A stretch of 8,469 nucleotides of DNA from UBA7434 sp042090785 (GTDB taxonomy: Bacteria > Pseudomonadota > Gammaproteobacteria > Pseudomonadales > UBA7434): positions 1-8,469 of the forward strand of contig JBELIP010000027.1 in the NCBI GenBank assembly GCA_042090785.1. The letters run 5' to 3'. Shown in pieces: positions 1-6,473 of this stretch. The stretch's first letter is position 1; each line of letters begins with the position of its first letter. Under the pieces are notes generated by a model. That model did not search any database. It was given only the letters and a program-made list of their open reading frames with translations, and was not told the DNA's origin. The translations under genes and the position numbers were made by a program.

Positions 1-177
<177 letters not shown>

Positions 178-475
178 ATAATAGAAACGACTGATGTCGC
201 CAATATTTAGGGTTTAGTACGTAACAGACAACGCAATAGAAAATGTGCGCATATGATTTGCCTTAAATAAGCATTGATTATGCAAGAACAAAGTTGTTTT
301 CTTGCAGTGTATTAAAATTTATTGACTCAGAAATAATTGTTACTTTGGATGTAACCGAAAAGGTTACAGATATCGTTTGCAGCAGCCTATTTAATTGATC
401 TTTATAGTCAATCATATAGAATGCGCAGCGAGACAGATTAGGAAGTGTTGATTCAATCAGCACATCCACCCAGTT
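178..475 (+). other. 23S-5S internal transcribed spacer, long, no tRNA
   Basis: The stretch between the end of 23S and the start of 5S is about 298 nt, longer than the roughly 100 nt usual in gammaproteobacteria. I see no tRNA cloverleaf. It is AT-rich and contains several inverted repeats that would fold in the precursor RNA. One is TGCAAG(281-286) with CTTGCA(301-306), with an inner AACAA/TTGTT pairing. A second is TGTAACC(350-356) with GGTTACA(362-368) around a GAAAA loop. ATTGA(394-398) can pair with TCAAT(408-412), and a fourth hairpin abuts 5S (listed separately). These may be rRNA processing sites. A minus-strand open frame crosses the spacer into 5S and is not credible as a gene. Confidence 0.8.
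441..467 (+). other. Hairpin just upstream of 5S, possible processing stem
   Basis: GTGTTGAT (445-452) pairs with ATCAGCAC (456-463) around a TCA loop, with one G-U pair. Beyond an A/A mismatch, GGA (441-443) pairs with TCC (465-467). The stem ends about 8 nt before the 5S gene. Its position suggests a recognition structure for maturation of the 5S precursor, but this is inferred from pairing alone. Confidence 0.5.
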
Positions 476-594
476 TGTCTGACGACCATAGAGCATTGGA
501 ACCACCTGATCCCATCTCGAACTCAGACGTGAAACGATGTATCGCCGATGGTAGTTTGGGAGGTCCCATGCGAGAGTAGGTCATCGTCAGGCTT
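476..594 (+). rRNA. rrf: 5S ribosomal RNA, complete
   Basis: A complete 5S rRNA gene of about 119 nt, close to the usual 116-120. The 5' strand of helix I, GTCTGACGA (477-485), pairs with TCGTCAGGC (584-592). The conserved internal sequences are present: CCACCTGATCCCAT, CGAACTCAGACGTGAAAC, GCGCCGATGGTAGT-like CGCCGATGGTAGT, and CATGCGAGAGTAGG. The exact ends are set by comparison with the E. coli gene and by helix I, so an error of 1-2 nt is possible. It is the last gene of the rRNA operon; the terminator stem begins in its final bases. Confidence 0.97.
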
Positions 595-648
595 TAAATA
601 TAAAAAAACCCCACCTGTTTTTATAGGTGGGGTTTTTTTATATTTAAA
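593..648 (+). terminator. rRNA operon terminator 1, bidirectional, 24-bp perfect stem
   Basis: The arms 593-616 and 625-648 are perfect reverse complements (24 bp) around an 8-nt loop (617-624). The core is CCCCACCT paired with AGGTGGGG, flanked by seven A on the left and seven T on the right. It therefore gives a stem followed by a U-run on both strands. On the plus strand it ends the rRNA operon. On the minus strand it is the first good intrinsic terminator met by transcription coming from the large opposing gene. The left arm touches the 3' end of 5S. Confidence 0.93.
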
Positions 649-879
649 ATTTGATTATGAAGTATTGCTGCCGAAGCAGTGAAACCTCATGCACCGCAGG
701 TGCGAAAGGTTCGGCGCTGCAAGCGTTGCGAAGCAATTGTAGGCATAGCCTGCAACTCATAGTAGGGTGAGAAACGGTCGCGAAGCGGCGCAAAGTTTAC
801 TTTGCGAGTTTCGAACGCCCGAAGGCTCAGCCGAGGGCTGGGGTACAAATTCAAAATGAACCACAAAATGAATCAGTAA
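609..879. repeat. Tandem duplication of terminator plus spacer, copy 1 (271 bp)
   Basis: The unit runs from the terminator core CCCCACCT through a hairpin-rich spacer to the base before the next CCCC. Its first 71 bases (609-679) are identical to 880-950. Positions 789-884 match 951-1046 with only two differences (C versus T in the GGG-TGGGG stretch, and G versus A in AAAAT-AATC). The central 109 bases (680-788) are absent from copy 2. Near identity implies a recent duplication or continuing gene conversion. No coding frame is supported. Confidence 0.92.
668..840 (-). other. Array of short hairpins, probable structured 3' UTR of the opposing transcript
   Basis: Successive small inverted repeats fill this stretch: CTGC-CGAA-GCAG (668-679), GCACC-GCA-GGTGC (691-703), TTGC-GAA-GCAA (726-736), TTGTAGGC-ATA-GCCTGCAA (737-755, one G-T), CTCA/TGAG (756-771), GTCGC-GAA-GCGGC (777-789, one G-T), CGCAAAG-TTTA-CTTTGCG (789-806), GCC-CGAA-GGC (817-826) and CAGCC-GAG-GGCTG (828-840). 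Read on the minus strand, the CGAA loops become UUCG closed by C-G, a known extra-stable tetraloop. That favours an RNA made from the minus strand, downstream of the large gene. Copy 2 keeps only the outer members. Function unknown. Confidence 0.55.
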
Positions 880-910
880 CCCCACCTGTTTTTATAGGTG
901 GGGTTTTTTT
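880..910 (+). terminator. Terminator 2, second copy of the rRNA terminator core
   Basis: CCCCACCT (880-887) pairs with AGGTGGGG (896-903) around the same 8-nt loop as terminator 1 and is followed by seven T (904-910). Unlike copy 1, the left flank is GTAA rather than an A-run. The long AT extension of the stem is therefore lost, and only the plus-strand direction has a U-run. It probably backs up terminator 1 against rRNA read-through. Confidence 0.8.
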
Positions 911-1041
911 ATATTTAAAATTTGATTATGAAGTATTGCTGCCGAAGCAGCGCAAAGTTTACTTTGCGAGTTTCGAACGCCCGAAGGCTCAGCCGAGGGT
1001 TGGGGTACAAATTCAAAATGAACCACAAAATAAATCAGTAA
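880..1041. repeat. Tandem duplication of terminator plus spacer, copy 2 (162 bp, internally deleted)
   Basis: This is the second unit of the duplicated rRNA flank. It matches copy 1 base for base from 880 to 950, then joins directly at 951 to the sequence equivalent to copy 1 position 789. The junction falls at CGAAGCAG (943-950). Copy 1 has CGAAGCAG (672-679) and CGAAGCGG (781-788), exactly 109 bp apart, so loss between these short direct repeats accounts for the missing segment. Confidence 0.9.
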
Positions 1042-1070
1042 CCCCAGCTGTGTTTATAGATGTTTTTGTT
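1042..1070 (+). repeat. Decayed third copy of the terminator core
   Basis: CCCCAGCTGTGTTTATAGAT followed by GTTTTTGTT aligns with the terminator core of copies 1 and 2, with several substitutions that break the stem (AGCT against AGAT, and GGGG lost). It directly abuts the TAA stop of the minus-strand gene. It no longer looks able to terminate transcription. It marks the original end of the duplicated flank or a third, older repeat unit. Confidence 0.6.
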
Positions 1071-4000
1071 AAGGCAAAATAATCTCAGTTTCACCATCAG
1101 CCAACACATAATCATTACCGTCAGCAACCAGCGCAAACTCTGCATAAGCATAAGTTGCTGCCGCTGGTAATCCCATGTTCGCAGTATTCAGAGTGGCAGA
1201 GGTTTGTCCTGCAGTAATTGTTGTTTCGCCTATTACGGTGTCTAGTCTCTTGCCAAAGGCATCATATAAAATGACTTCGTATAACACCTCGAGTAAGTTA
1301 CCCGTTGAACCGCTTCGATGAATTGATACACCATTGGCTGTGCTTTGCGAGCTCACCTCTACCAACGCAAAAGAATTATCGTTAGCGGCTTTTATACGAA
1401 CAGGGTTTATACCCAGCATATAAACATTCACGTTGTTGTACATAGAGAAGCTAGAAAAATAAAAGTTACCTTTATCATCCCAAGAATCATAACCCGTAAT
1501 AAATGCTTGTGAGGCTGCTTGGCTATCAAGCTCGCTGACTTTTGCCAATTCGGAAGTCGCGCCCGTGGCAATATCGTATTCCCAAATGGAGTTAGGATAA
1601 GAAACATCGCTTACACCAATGTAAATTTTTTCTGCATCCGCCGATAATTGGAAGACCCACGTTTTAGGTGTGCCACCCACACCAGAGAAATTAGGTTGGC
1701 CGACAAAACTCCATGTGGCCGTAGCATCGACAAAGCGATAGATATTACCTTGGTCATCGGCGGTGTAGAGTACTTCGCGTTCTCTATCCCATTGGCCTAC
1801 TTCCATAGCGTTAGGGCCTTGTAGTTGGAAGTTAGTTAGCTCGCCAAAGCCCGTCGCAGGGTCGTAATACCAAACATGGTTAAAGGTGCTTGCTGATTCT
1901 CCTTGATACCATTGGCTTCGAGAAGAGCCGCCCGTGGTGTAGACACGGCCTCGTGAATCAACCCACATAAAACGGTTAGAGTAAAAGAAACCTGTCCACG
2001 CGCTGGGTTTACCGAGTACGGTCGTTTCAGCATTGGCAATATCGTAGCGTACTAATTTATTTTCCGGAATCGACATGCCGTACAGTAAATTATTTGTTTC
2101 ATCCTTTTGAATAGTGACTATTTGCATAGTGGATTCGCCTACGCCACCTGGCTCCGTCACACTTAAATCCAGCAGCTCGTTATCTTGCTGGTCGTAGCCA
2201 TACCAATGAAAGCCACGCGTATTTAAATAACCGTTATTCATATTTGAGTTATCAAGTGTGGCTACATAAACACGACCGTCATGCTCTAAAGGTCGCGTAT
2301 GAAATTTCTCGGCTGATTCGCCCGGCTGCCAATTGCCTACTGCTTGCGATGAGGTTTCTGCATCACCTACCCATCGCACAACATCGTCAGACTGATGCAG
2401 TCGGTAAAGCATTGAGTTATTGATATGGTCGTGACCAGAGATATAAATATCGCCCTCAATATCCGAGCCTACCGCTAACCAACATTGGTCGGGTCTGTCG
2501 CCATTCGGCGCATTCGGTAATTGCCAAACCTGAACGCCATTAACATTACCACTTCGTACTTGATCATTAGGAATAGCAATCGCCGATGTAGTGACATTAA
2601 AGTAATCACCAATATCGTCAATAATTAACTCTGTCTGTACTTGGGTGGAAAGCTGTGAAGACGAAGTTTGCTGCAGCGTTAGCACCTGACCGTTAGAAAT
2701 GGTGCCTGTGGCACTGGTGAATGCGCCGCCATCAATCGAATATTGTCCGTTGCTAATGCTAATGCTCGACGGCTCATTGATACCCGAAACCAAAATAGAA
2801 TTAGAGGTGACAACACTATTAGGTGCGACATTATTTTTATTTAAGAAGCCAAAAACATTTTGGTCGCCTTTGGTTGTGACATTAAATGGCGCGCTAACAT
2901 CGCCCACTGTAAGTGTTGCTTGGCTAAGCGTAGAGAACGTCGCTGCTGATGTCTGTCTAACTACAACGGTATCATTGTTGTTTACAACATCATTGCTATT
3001 TGTAAAAGCGCCGCCGTTAATGGCGTATTCGCCAGCAGAAATACTAACGGGGACCGGCGTCGAGATGCCAGACACAGTAATGGTGTTCGATACACTCAAT
3101 GTATTTAACTCTGCACTAGTCACTGGAATAAAAGTAAAGGCATCCGGTGTGGTATCAACAACAATAATAATACAACCTGTAGCATCCACGTTGCTGCCCG
3201 CTGGCGTTGCTGGACATTGGTCCAAGCTATCATCAACACCATCGGCATCTTCATCGGCGCCCGGGAAACCGTAAACTTCGATTTCGTAAATTGAATAACC
3301 GTAAGGAGTGGAGCGATCAATACCTAACATGCGCACATAGCGGTAACTGCCCGATAAGGCAACAGTATCAGTACGAGCGCCCATAGTGCCGCCAGTAATC
3401 CTTTCGATAGTGGTCCAATTACTATTATCGGCAGAGCCTTGAATTTCGTATATAGCTGCGTTGGCACCTTCCCAATCAATAATGGTTTCCGATAGCGCGT
3501 ATGTAAGGCCAAGATCTAACGTTAGCCATTGGTTGTCAGAAAATTGAGAGCTCCAGCGAGTATTTGCATTACCATCAACTGCTCTAGCGGGGCTGCAGCA
3601 ATTCGGCTGACCTGTTTCTTGCGAGCTAGCTGTTGCTGTGGCAGATAATAATTGAGGTAAAGGCGGTGGCACGGGAATATGTGCAACCAGCTGAATGCGC
3701 GTGGCTGTGCCGGCATCTAAATTGATTGGTAATAAAAATACGGCTGTTAAAGCCAGCATGCTAGCGCTGCGACGACGAGTAGCCGATGAGCCGCTCACTA
3801 AAATCAGCAAAGCCAATGCCACCGCACCCAGTGCGCCGATCATAGGAATATTGGTGGTTTCAATTTCGCCGGGGAGAGATTCAGGGTTGTAAGGGTTGGC
3901 ATCAAAGGCAACCTCTAAGACATCGCTAACACCATCGTTATCAGAGTCCACACCGCCAGGATCAGGTCTAGGAATAATAGAGCCAACTTCCCCTTGAGCA

Positions 4001-4467
4001 ACGCTTGCATTAGCTACCACCGTTAATGGCACTATAAGGTCTACGTTAACTGAGCGTTCACCAATAGAACCCGTTACAGTAATGGATAAATCGCCAACTG
4101 TATTCAGCTGGGCATTAGAGGCAACATTAAATTCAAGTGCAGCAAGGTCGCTGCTGCCGGCTGCCACCGATGCTGGAATAATCGTCGCGCTAGCAGACGA
4201 TATGATAGCCGGCGGTACATTATTAATAGTAATGTCATCGTAGCTAGTGGCTGGGTTGTCGTTAACTAAAAGAATATACACTTTGTTGCCAGTGCTATTA
4301 GCTTCAACATCGTAGGCAAGCGTAAACGCAGAGCCAAGGCTTGCTAAGGTAAATACAGCAGCGACTATTAGCGAAAAGATATATTTTACTGAAGAGTGGT
4401 TGAGCGGTTTAATGGCGTTATACATAGTAAACTCGTTAGATATTATTTTTATTGGTTCATCAGACAT
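1069..4467 (-). CDS. Large exported multidomain protein: mid-protein sorting signal, F5/8C, TSP3-like repeats, probable beta-propeller
   Basis: I do not recognise this 1132-residue protein as a named gene. The order of parts is: signal peptide (about 28-51); beta-rich domain (52-155); Asp-rich DSDNDGVSD calcium-type motif (174-182); a hydrophobic stretch starting NIPMIGALG then RRR (206-233), like an IPTL/PEP-type sorting signal but internal; a second hydrophobic stretch (237-250); F5/8 type C (discoidin, CBM32-like) domain (275-400) with AVDGNANTRWSS, QWLTLDLG and YRYVRM; TSP3-like DEDADGVDDSLDQCP (405-419); two 91-residue modules (442-532, 537-627); a repetitive region suggesting a beta-propeller (636-1025); and a C-terminal beta domain. 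It likely acts outside the cell or on its surface and may bind glycans. Coordinates give the longest frame. Met15 (4425) is the better start: it has a weak AACGAG ribosome site and leaves a normal signal-peptide length, while Met1 has none. No C-terminal anchor is seen. Confidence 0.9.
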   Translation of the reverse strand: MSDEPIKIISNEFTMYNAIKPLNHSSVKYIFSLIVAAVFTLASLGSAFTLAYDVEANSTGNKVYILLVNDNPATSYDDITINNVPPAIISSASATIIPASVAAGSSDLAALEFNVASNAQLNTVGDLSITVTGSIGERSVNVDLIVPLTVVANASVAQGEVGSIIPRPDPGGVDSDNDGVSDVLEVAFDANPYNPESLPGEIETTNIPMIGALGAVALALLILVSGSSATRRRSASMLALTAVFLLPINLDAGTATRIQLVAHIPVPPPLPQLLSATATASSQETGQPNCCSPARAVDGNANTRWSSQFSDNQWLTLDLGLTYALSETIIDWEGANAAIYEIQGSADNSNWTTIERITGGTMGARTDTVALSGSYRYVRMLGIDRSTPYGYSIYEIEVYGFPGADEDADGVDDSLDQCPATPAGSNVDATGCIIIVVDTTPDAFTFIPVTSAELNTLSVSNTITVSGISTPVPVSISAGEYAINGGAFTNSNDVVNNNDTVVVRQTSAATFSTLSQATLTVGDVSAPFNVTTKGDQNVFGFLNKNNVAPNSVVTSNSILVSGINEPSSISISNGQYSIDGGAFTSATGTISNGQVLTLQQTSSSQLSTQVQTELIIDDIGDYFNVTTSAIAIPNDQVRSGNVNGVQVWQLPNAPNGDRPDQCWLAVGSDIEGDIYISGHDHINNSMLYRLHQSDDVVRWVGDAETSSQAVGNWQPGESAEKFHTRPLEHDGRVYVATLDNSNMNNGYLNTRGFHWYGYDQQDNELLDLSVTEPGGVGESTMQIVTIQKDETNNLLYGMSIPENKLVRYDIANAETTVLGKPSAWTGFFYSNRFMWVDSRGRVYTTGGSSRSQWYQGESASTFNHVWYYDPATGFGELTNFQLQGPNAMEVGQWDREREVLYTADDQGNIYRFVDATATWSFVGQPNFSGVGGTPKTWVFQLSADAEKIYIGVSDVSYPNSIWEYDIATGATSELAKVSELDSQAASQAFITGYDSWDDKGNFYFSSFSMYNNVNVYMLGINPVRIKAANDNSFALVEVSSQSTANGVSIHRSGSTGNLLEVLYEVILYDAFGKRLDTVIGETTITAGQTSATLNTANMGLPAAATYAYAEFALVADGNDYVLADGETEIILP
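2587..3144 (-). repeat. Two tandem 91-residue extracellular modules inside the large protein
   Basis: Residues 442-532 and 537-627 share one pattern: F-x-F near the start, N-x-ITVSGI or N-x-ILVSGI, SISAGEYAINGGAFT or SISNGQYSIDGGAFT, a Gln-Thr-Ser stretch, ST-x-x-x, then a hydrophobic strand, a D-x-x-x-x-F core and NVTT at the end. The protein copies are clearly related but well diverged, so this is an old duplication. Such modules recur in surface proteins of Shewanella and relatives; I infer an Ig-like fold used as a spacer. Confidence 0.8.
3718..3858 (-). other. Coding segment for an internal sorting-signal-like motif
   Basis: This covers residues 204-250 of the large protein. It encodes a short NIP motif, a hydrophobic stretch (about 208-225), a basic RRR cluster (231-233) and then a second hydrophobic stretch (237-250). 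The first three elements in that order are the hallmarks of exosortase/rhombosortase C-terminal signals such as IPTL-CTERM. Here they sit a fifth of the way into the protein. From memory, NCBI uses the name 'midcut-by-XrtH' for proteins with such a central signal. No exosortase gene is in the window. Confidence 0.5.
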
Positions 4468-4572
4468 TAAGCTGATGCAGCTATCGATTACAGCTCTTAA
4501 TTGCAGCGCAAGAATAAACTAGCGCTAAAGCGGCAAGGTATTCGCGAAATAACCTAAAAGAACCTGACGAAT

Positions 4573-4603
4573 ACTATATCAATTAACTGAGTGTTGTATA
4601 CAA
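4573..4603 (-). promoter_or_regulatory. Weak sigma70 promoter candidate for the large exported protein
   Basis: On the minus strand, TTGTAT (4598-4603) and TATAGT (4573-4578) resemble -35 and -10 boxes, but the 19-bp spacing is long. The site lies in the 224-bp gap between the dehydrogenase stop and the large gene. The gap is long enough for a separate promoter, and I see no terminator hairpin in it, so read-through from the dehydrogenase gene is also possible. Confidence 0.25.
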
Positions 4604-4691
4604 ATAAACCAGTTTAAAGGTGATAAACGACTTTTATATTAGACGTGGTAAGAGCAGGTTGTTTTAATGGTTTTAGGCTCTAGCTTAGGCT

Positions 4692-6155
4692 TTACAGTTT
4701 GGTTTGCAGCTTAATGGTTGTTTCGGTGGTTGCCCCATATGGGGGGCGTATACCCGCAAGCCTCGTGATATCGAGCTTAGTTTGCTTATAAATAGATTTA
4801 GCATGACTAAAGTTTTTAAAGCCATCATAGCCATGATAAGCCCCCATGCCTGCAGGGCCAACACCACCAAAGGGAAGGTCTTCTTGTGCGGTATGCATAA
4901 TCACATCATTTAAGCATACGCCACCCGAAGTGGTGCGGTCTAAAACTTCACGCTCTTCTTTTGCATCGCTGCCAAAATAATATAAAGCCAGCGGTCGCGG
5001 CTGGGTATTCACATAACGAATAGTTTCTTCAAAATGTTTATAGGTTTTAATGGGTAATAGCGGGCCAAATATTTCTTCTTGCATTAAGCGCATATCATCG
5101 GTGGCATTTACAATTATCGCGGCAGGCATTTTGCGCGTATTGTGTTGAGCAGAAAAATCCTCACCTGCTGGTGCTAACGATATTACTTCGCCGCCTTTTT
5201 CTGTGGCGTCGGTTAGGTTTTCTTGCAGGCGTTGCAAGTGCCGATTATTAATAACCGATGTGTATTCAGGATTATTCAGCATGGTTGGAAACATAGCGTT
5301 AACGGCAGCTTTAATTTCGCTAATTACATCCTCAAGTTTTTCTTCGGGCACCATTAAGTAATCGGGTGCAAGACAAATTTGTCCGGCGTTCATTGTTTTG
5401 CCCAACATAATGCGAGTAACCGCTTTTTTTATGTTCGCGCTGCGGCCTAAAAGCACCGGTGATTTACCACCAAGTTCAAGTGTTACCGGCACTAAATTTT
5501 TAGCGGCAGCGGCCATAATATGTTTAGCAACAGAAGTCGCGCCAGTAAACAGCATATGGTCAAAGGGCAGCGCACTAAAAGCAGCACCCACTTCGGGTCC
5601 GCCAGTAAAAATAGCCACTTCATTTTTATCCCACGCATCAGCCACAATATCGGCCATAACGTTAGACACTGACGGCGTAAATTCCGAAGGTTTAATCATT
5701 ACGCGGTTACCCGCGGCCAAGATATCAGCTGTGGGACCAAAAGTAAGGTTAACGGGGAAGTTCCAAGGACTGAGGACACCGACAACGCCCAAAGGTTGAA
5801 ACTCAATACGCGAACGGCCGCCGAGTAAGCCGAGTGGAAATAGGCTTTTGCGTTTTTCAGGTTTCATCCATTGGCGCACATTTTTTATAGCGCTTTTAAA
5901 CGGCAGAATGCTAGTAGCAACGTCGGTGAGTAAAGACAGTTCGCGGGGGCGACAGCTAAAGTCGGTGTTCAGTGCCTCTATTAATAGGTCTTGGTGTTTA
6001 TGAATACTATTCATGCCGCGCTTCATGCGGTCAATGCGTACTTCGACGCTAACGTGGCCCTCGTTCACATAATCTTCGCGCTGGGCTTCAAGTACTTTTG
6101 TCATTGCTTCGGATGTAGGATTGAAGCCAGTGCTGGTTATATCTGAAGTATTCAT
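4692..6155 (-). CDS. Coniferyl-aldehyde dehydrogenase-like NAD(P)-dependent aldehyde dehydrogenase (CalB type)
   Basis: A full-length 487-residue aldehyde dehydrogenase of the class 3-like branch. It oxidises an aldehyde to the acid with NAD(P)+ in the cytoplasm. The key residues are present: Asn132 in SPWNFP, Lys155 in IKPSE (cofactor binding), the FTGATSVAK loop (203-211), general base Glu227 in LELGGKSP, nucleophile Cys261 in NAGQICLAP, and Glu361/Phe363 in EEIFGP. The tail has LPFGGVGPAGMGAYHGYDGF and then a RPPYG segment, which I associate with coniferyl-aldehyde dehydrogenases. Substrate is inferred: aromatic or fatty aldehydes are both possible. The start ATG has only a weak AGAGA upstream, and a GCAGC/GCTGC hairpin (6168-6180) sits in the 5' leader. 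No lignin-monomer genes are nearby. It lies upstream of the large exported gene on the same strand and diverges from birA. Confidence 0.9.
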   Translation of the reverse strand: MNTSDITSTGFNPTSEAMTKVLEAQREDYVNEGHVSVEVRIDRMKRGMNSIHKHQDLLIEALNTDFSCRPRELSLLTDVATSILPFKSAIKNVRQWMKPEKRKSLFPLGLLGGRSRIEFQPLGVVGVLSPWNFPVNLTFGPTADILAAGNRVMIKPSEFTPSVSNVMADIVADAWDKNEVAIFTGGPEVGAAFSALPFDHMLFTGATSVAKHIMAAAAKNLVPVTLELGGKSPVLLGRSANIKKAVTRIMLGKTMNAGQICLAPDYLMVPEEKLEDVISEIKAAVNAMFPTMLNNPEYTSVINNRHLQRLQENLTDATEKGGEVISLAPAGEDFSAQHNTRKMPAAIIVNATDDMRLMQEEIFGPLLPIKTYKHFEETIRYVNTQPRPLALYYFGSDAKEEREVLDRTTSGGVCLNDVIMHTAQEDLPFGGVGPAGMGAYHGYDGFKNFSHAKSIYKQTKLDITRLAGIRPPYGATTETTIKLQTKL

Positions 6156-6213
6156 AAGGATGTCTCTGCAGCTAAGCTGCGCTTTTTATATTTTTTATAA
6201 GTTCTTAGATTAT

Positions 6214-6255
6214 CTTATATCGTGTGGTAGAGGAAGCATTGCTTATATCGTGTGG
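6214..6255. repeat. 14-bp direct repeat, 28-bp spacing, possible regulator binding sites
   Basis: CTTATATCGTGTGG occurs exactly at 6214-6227 and again at 6242-6255, separated by 14 unrelated bases. The pair lies 59-100 bases upstream of the dehydrogenase start, a usual place for activator or repressor sites. The function is inferred from position only. Confidence 0.45.
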
Positions 6256-6464
6256 CTTTAAGTGTGTATGGAAAAAGCTTTTACACTGCCCCCAAAATTC
6301 TAAAGTGGTTCTTGGCAGCGATAATATGTTTAAAGACTTAGCTATTGCTAATGTCGGTGTAGAGCAGAGCAAAGGTTTCCATAGGATTTCGGGCATCAGC
6401 ACACTTGAAAGTCGACTATGAGAGAGCGGCTGCCACCCAAAACTAACTTCCAAACCTCCACCTC

Positions 6465-6473
6465 TGCTATCAT
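6465..6473 (+). promoter_or_regulatory. Extended -10 promoter candidate for birA-coaX
   Basis: TGCTATCAT fits the extended -10 pattern TGnTATnnT, about 41 bases before the birA start codon, which would give a leader of roughly 35 nt. The -35 position at 17-bp spacing reads AACTTC, a poor match, which is tolerable for an extended -10 promoter. The birA ribosome site AGGA (6505-6508) is 6 nt from the ATG. Confidence 0.4.

Noticed and set aside
278..505. 75-codon minus-strand open frame across the 23S-5S spacer
   Set aside because: It overlaps the 5' part of the 5S rRNA gene, is antisense to the rRNA operon and has no recognisable protein features.
805..821. tRNA T-arm-like GTTCGAA stem-loop on the minus strand
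   Set aside because: The stem has a mismatch and no acceptor, D or anticodon arms can be placed around it, so it is not a tRNA gene.
609..1070. CRISPR array
   Set aside because: The repeats are long two- to three-copy tandem units with internal deletion, not regular short repeats with unique spacers.
2699..3274. 191-codon plus-strand open frame
   Set aside because: It is the antisense reading of the large exported gene. Its composition mirrors the repeat modules and there is no ribosome site or family motif.
3757..3766. Two fused genes, with a second start at Met237 of the large protein
   Set aside because: A signal-like hydrophobic stretch follows this Met, but there is no ribosome site before it and the frame is continuous, so one polypeptide is the simpler reading.
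4733..4744. 12-bp palindrome CCCCATATGGGG as a terminator or operator
   Set aside because: It lies inside the dehydrogenase coding region and encodes the PPYG residues of its tail, with no T-run after it.
5398..5799. 133-codon plus-strand open frame
   Set aside because: It lies wholly antisense to the well-supported aldehyde dehydrogenase, whose catalytic motifs fix the true frame.
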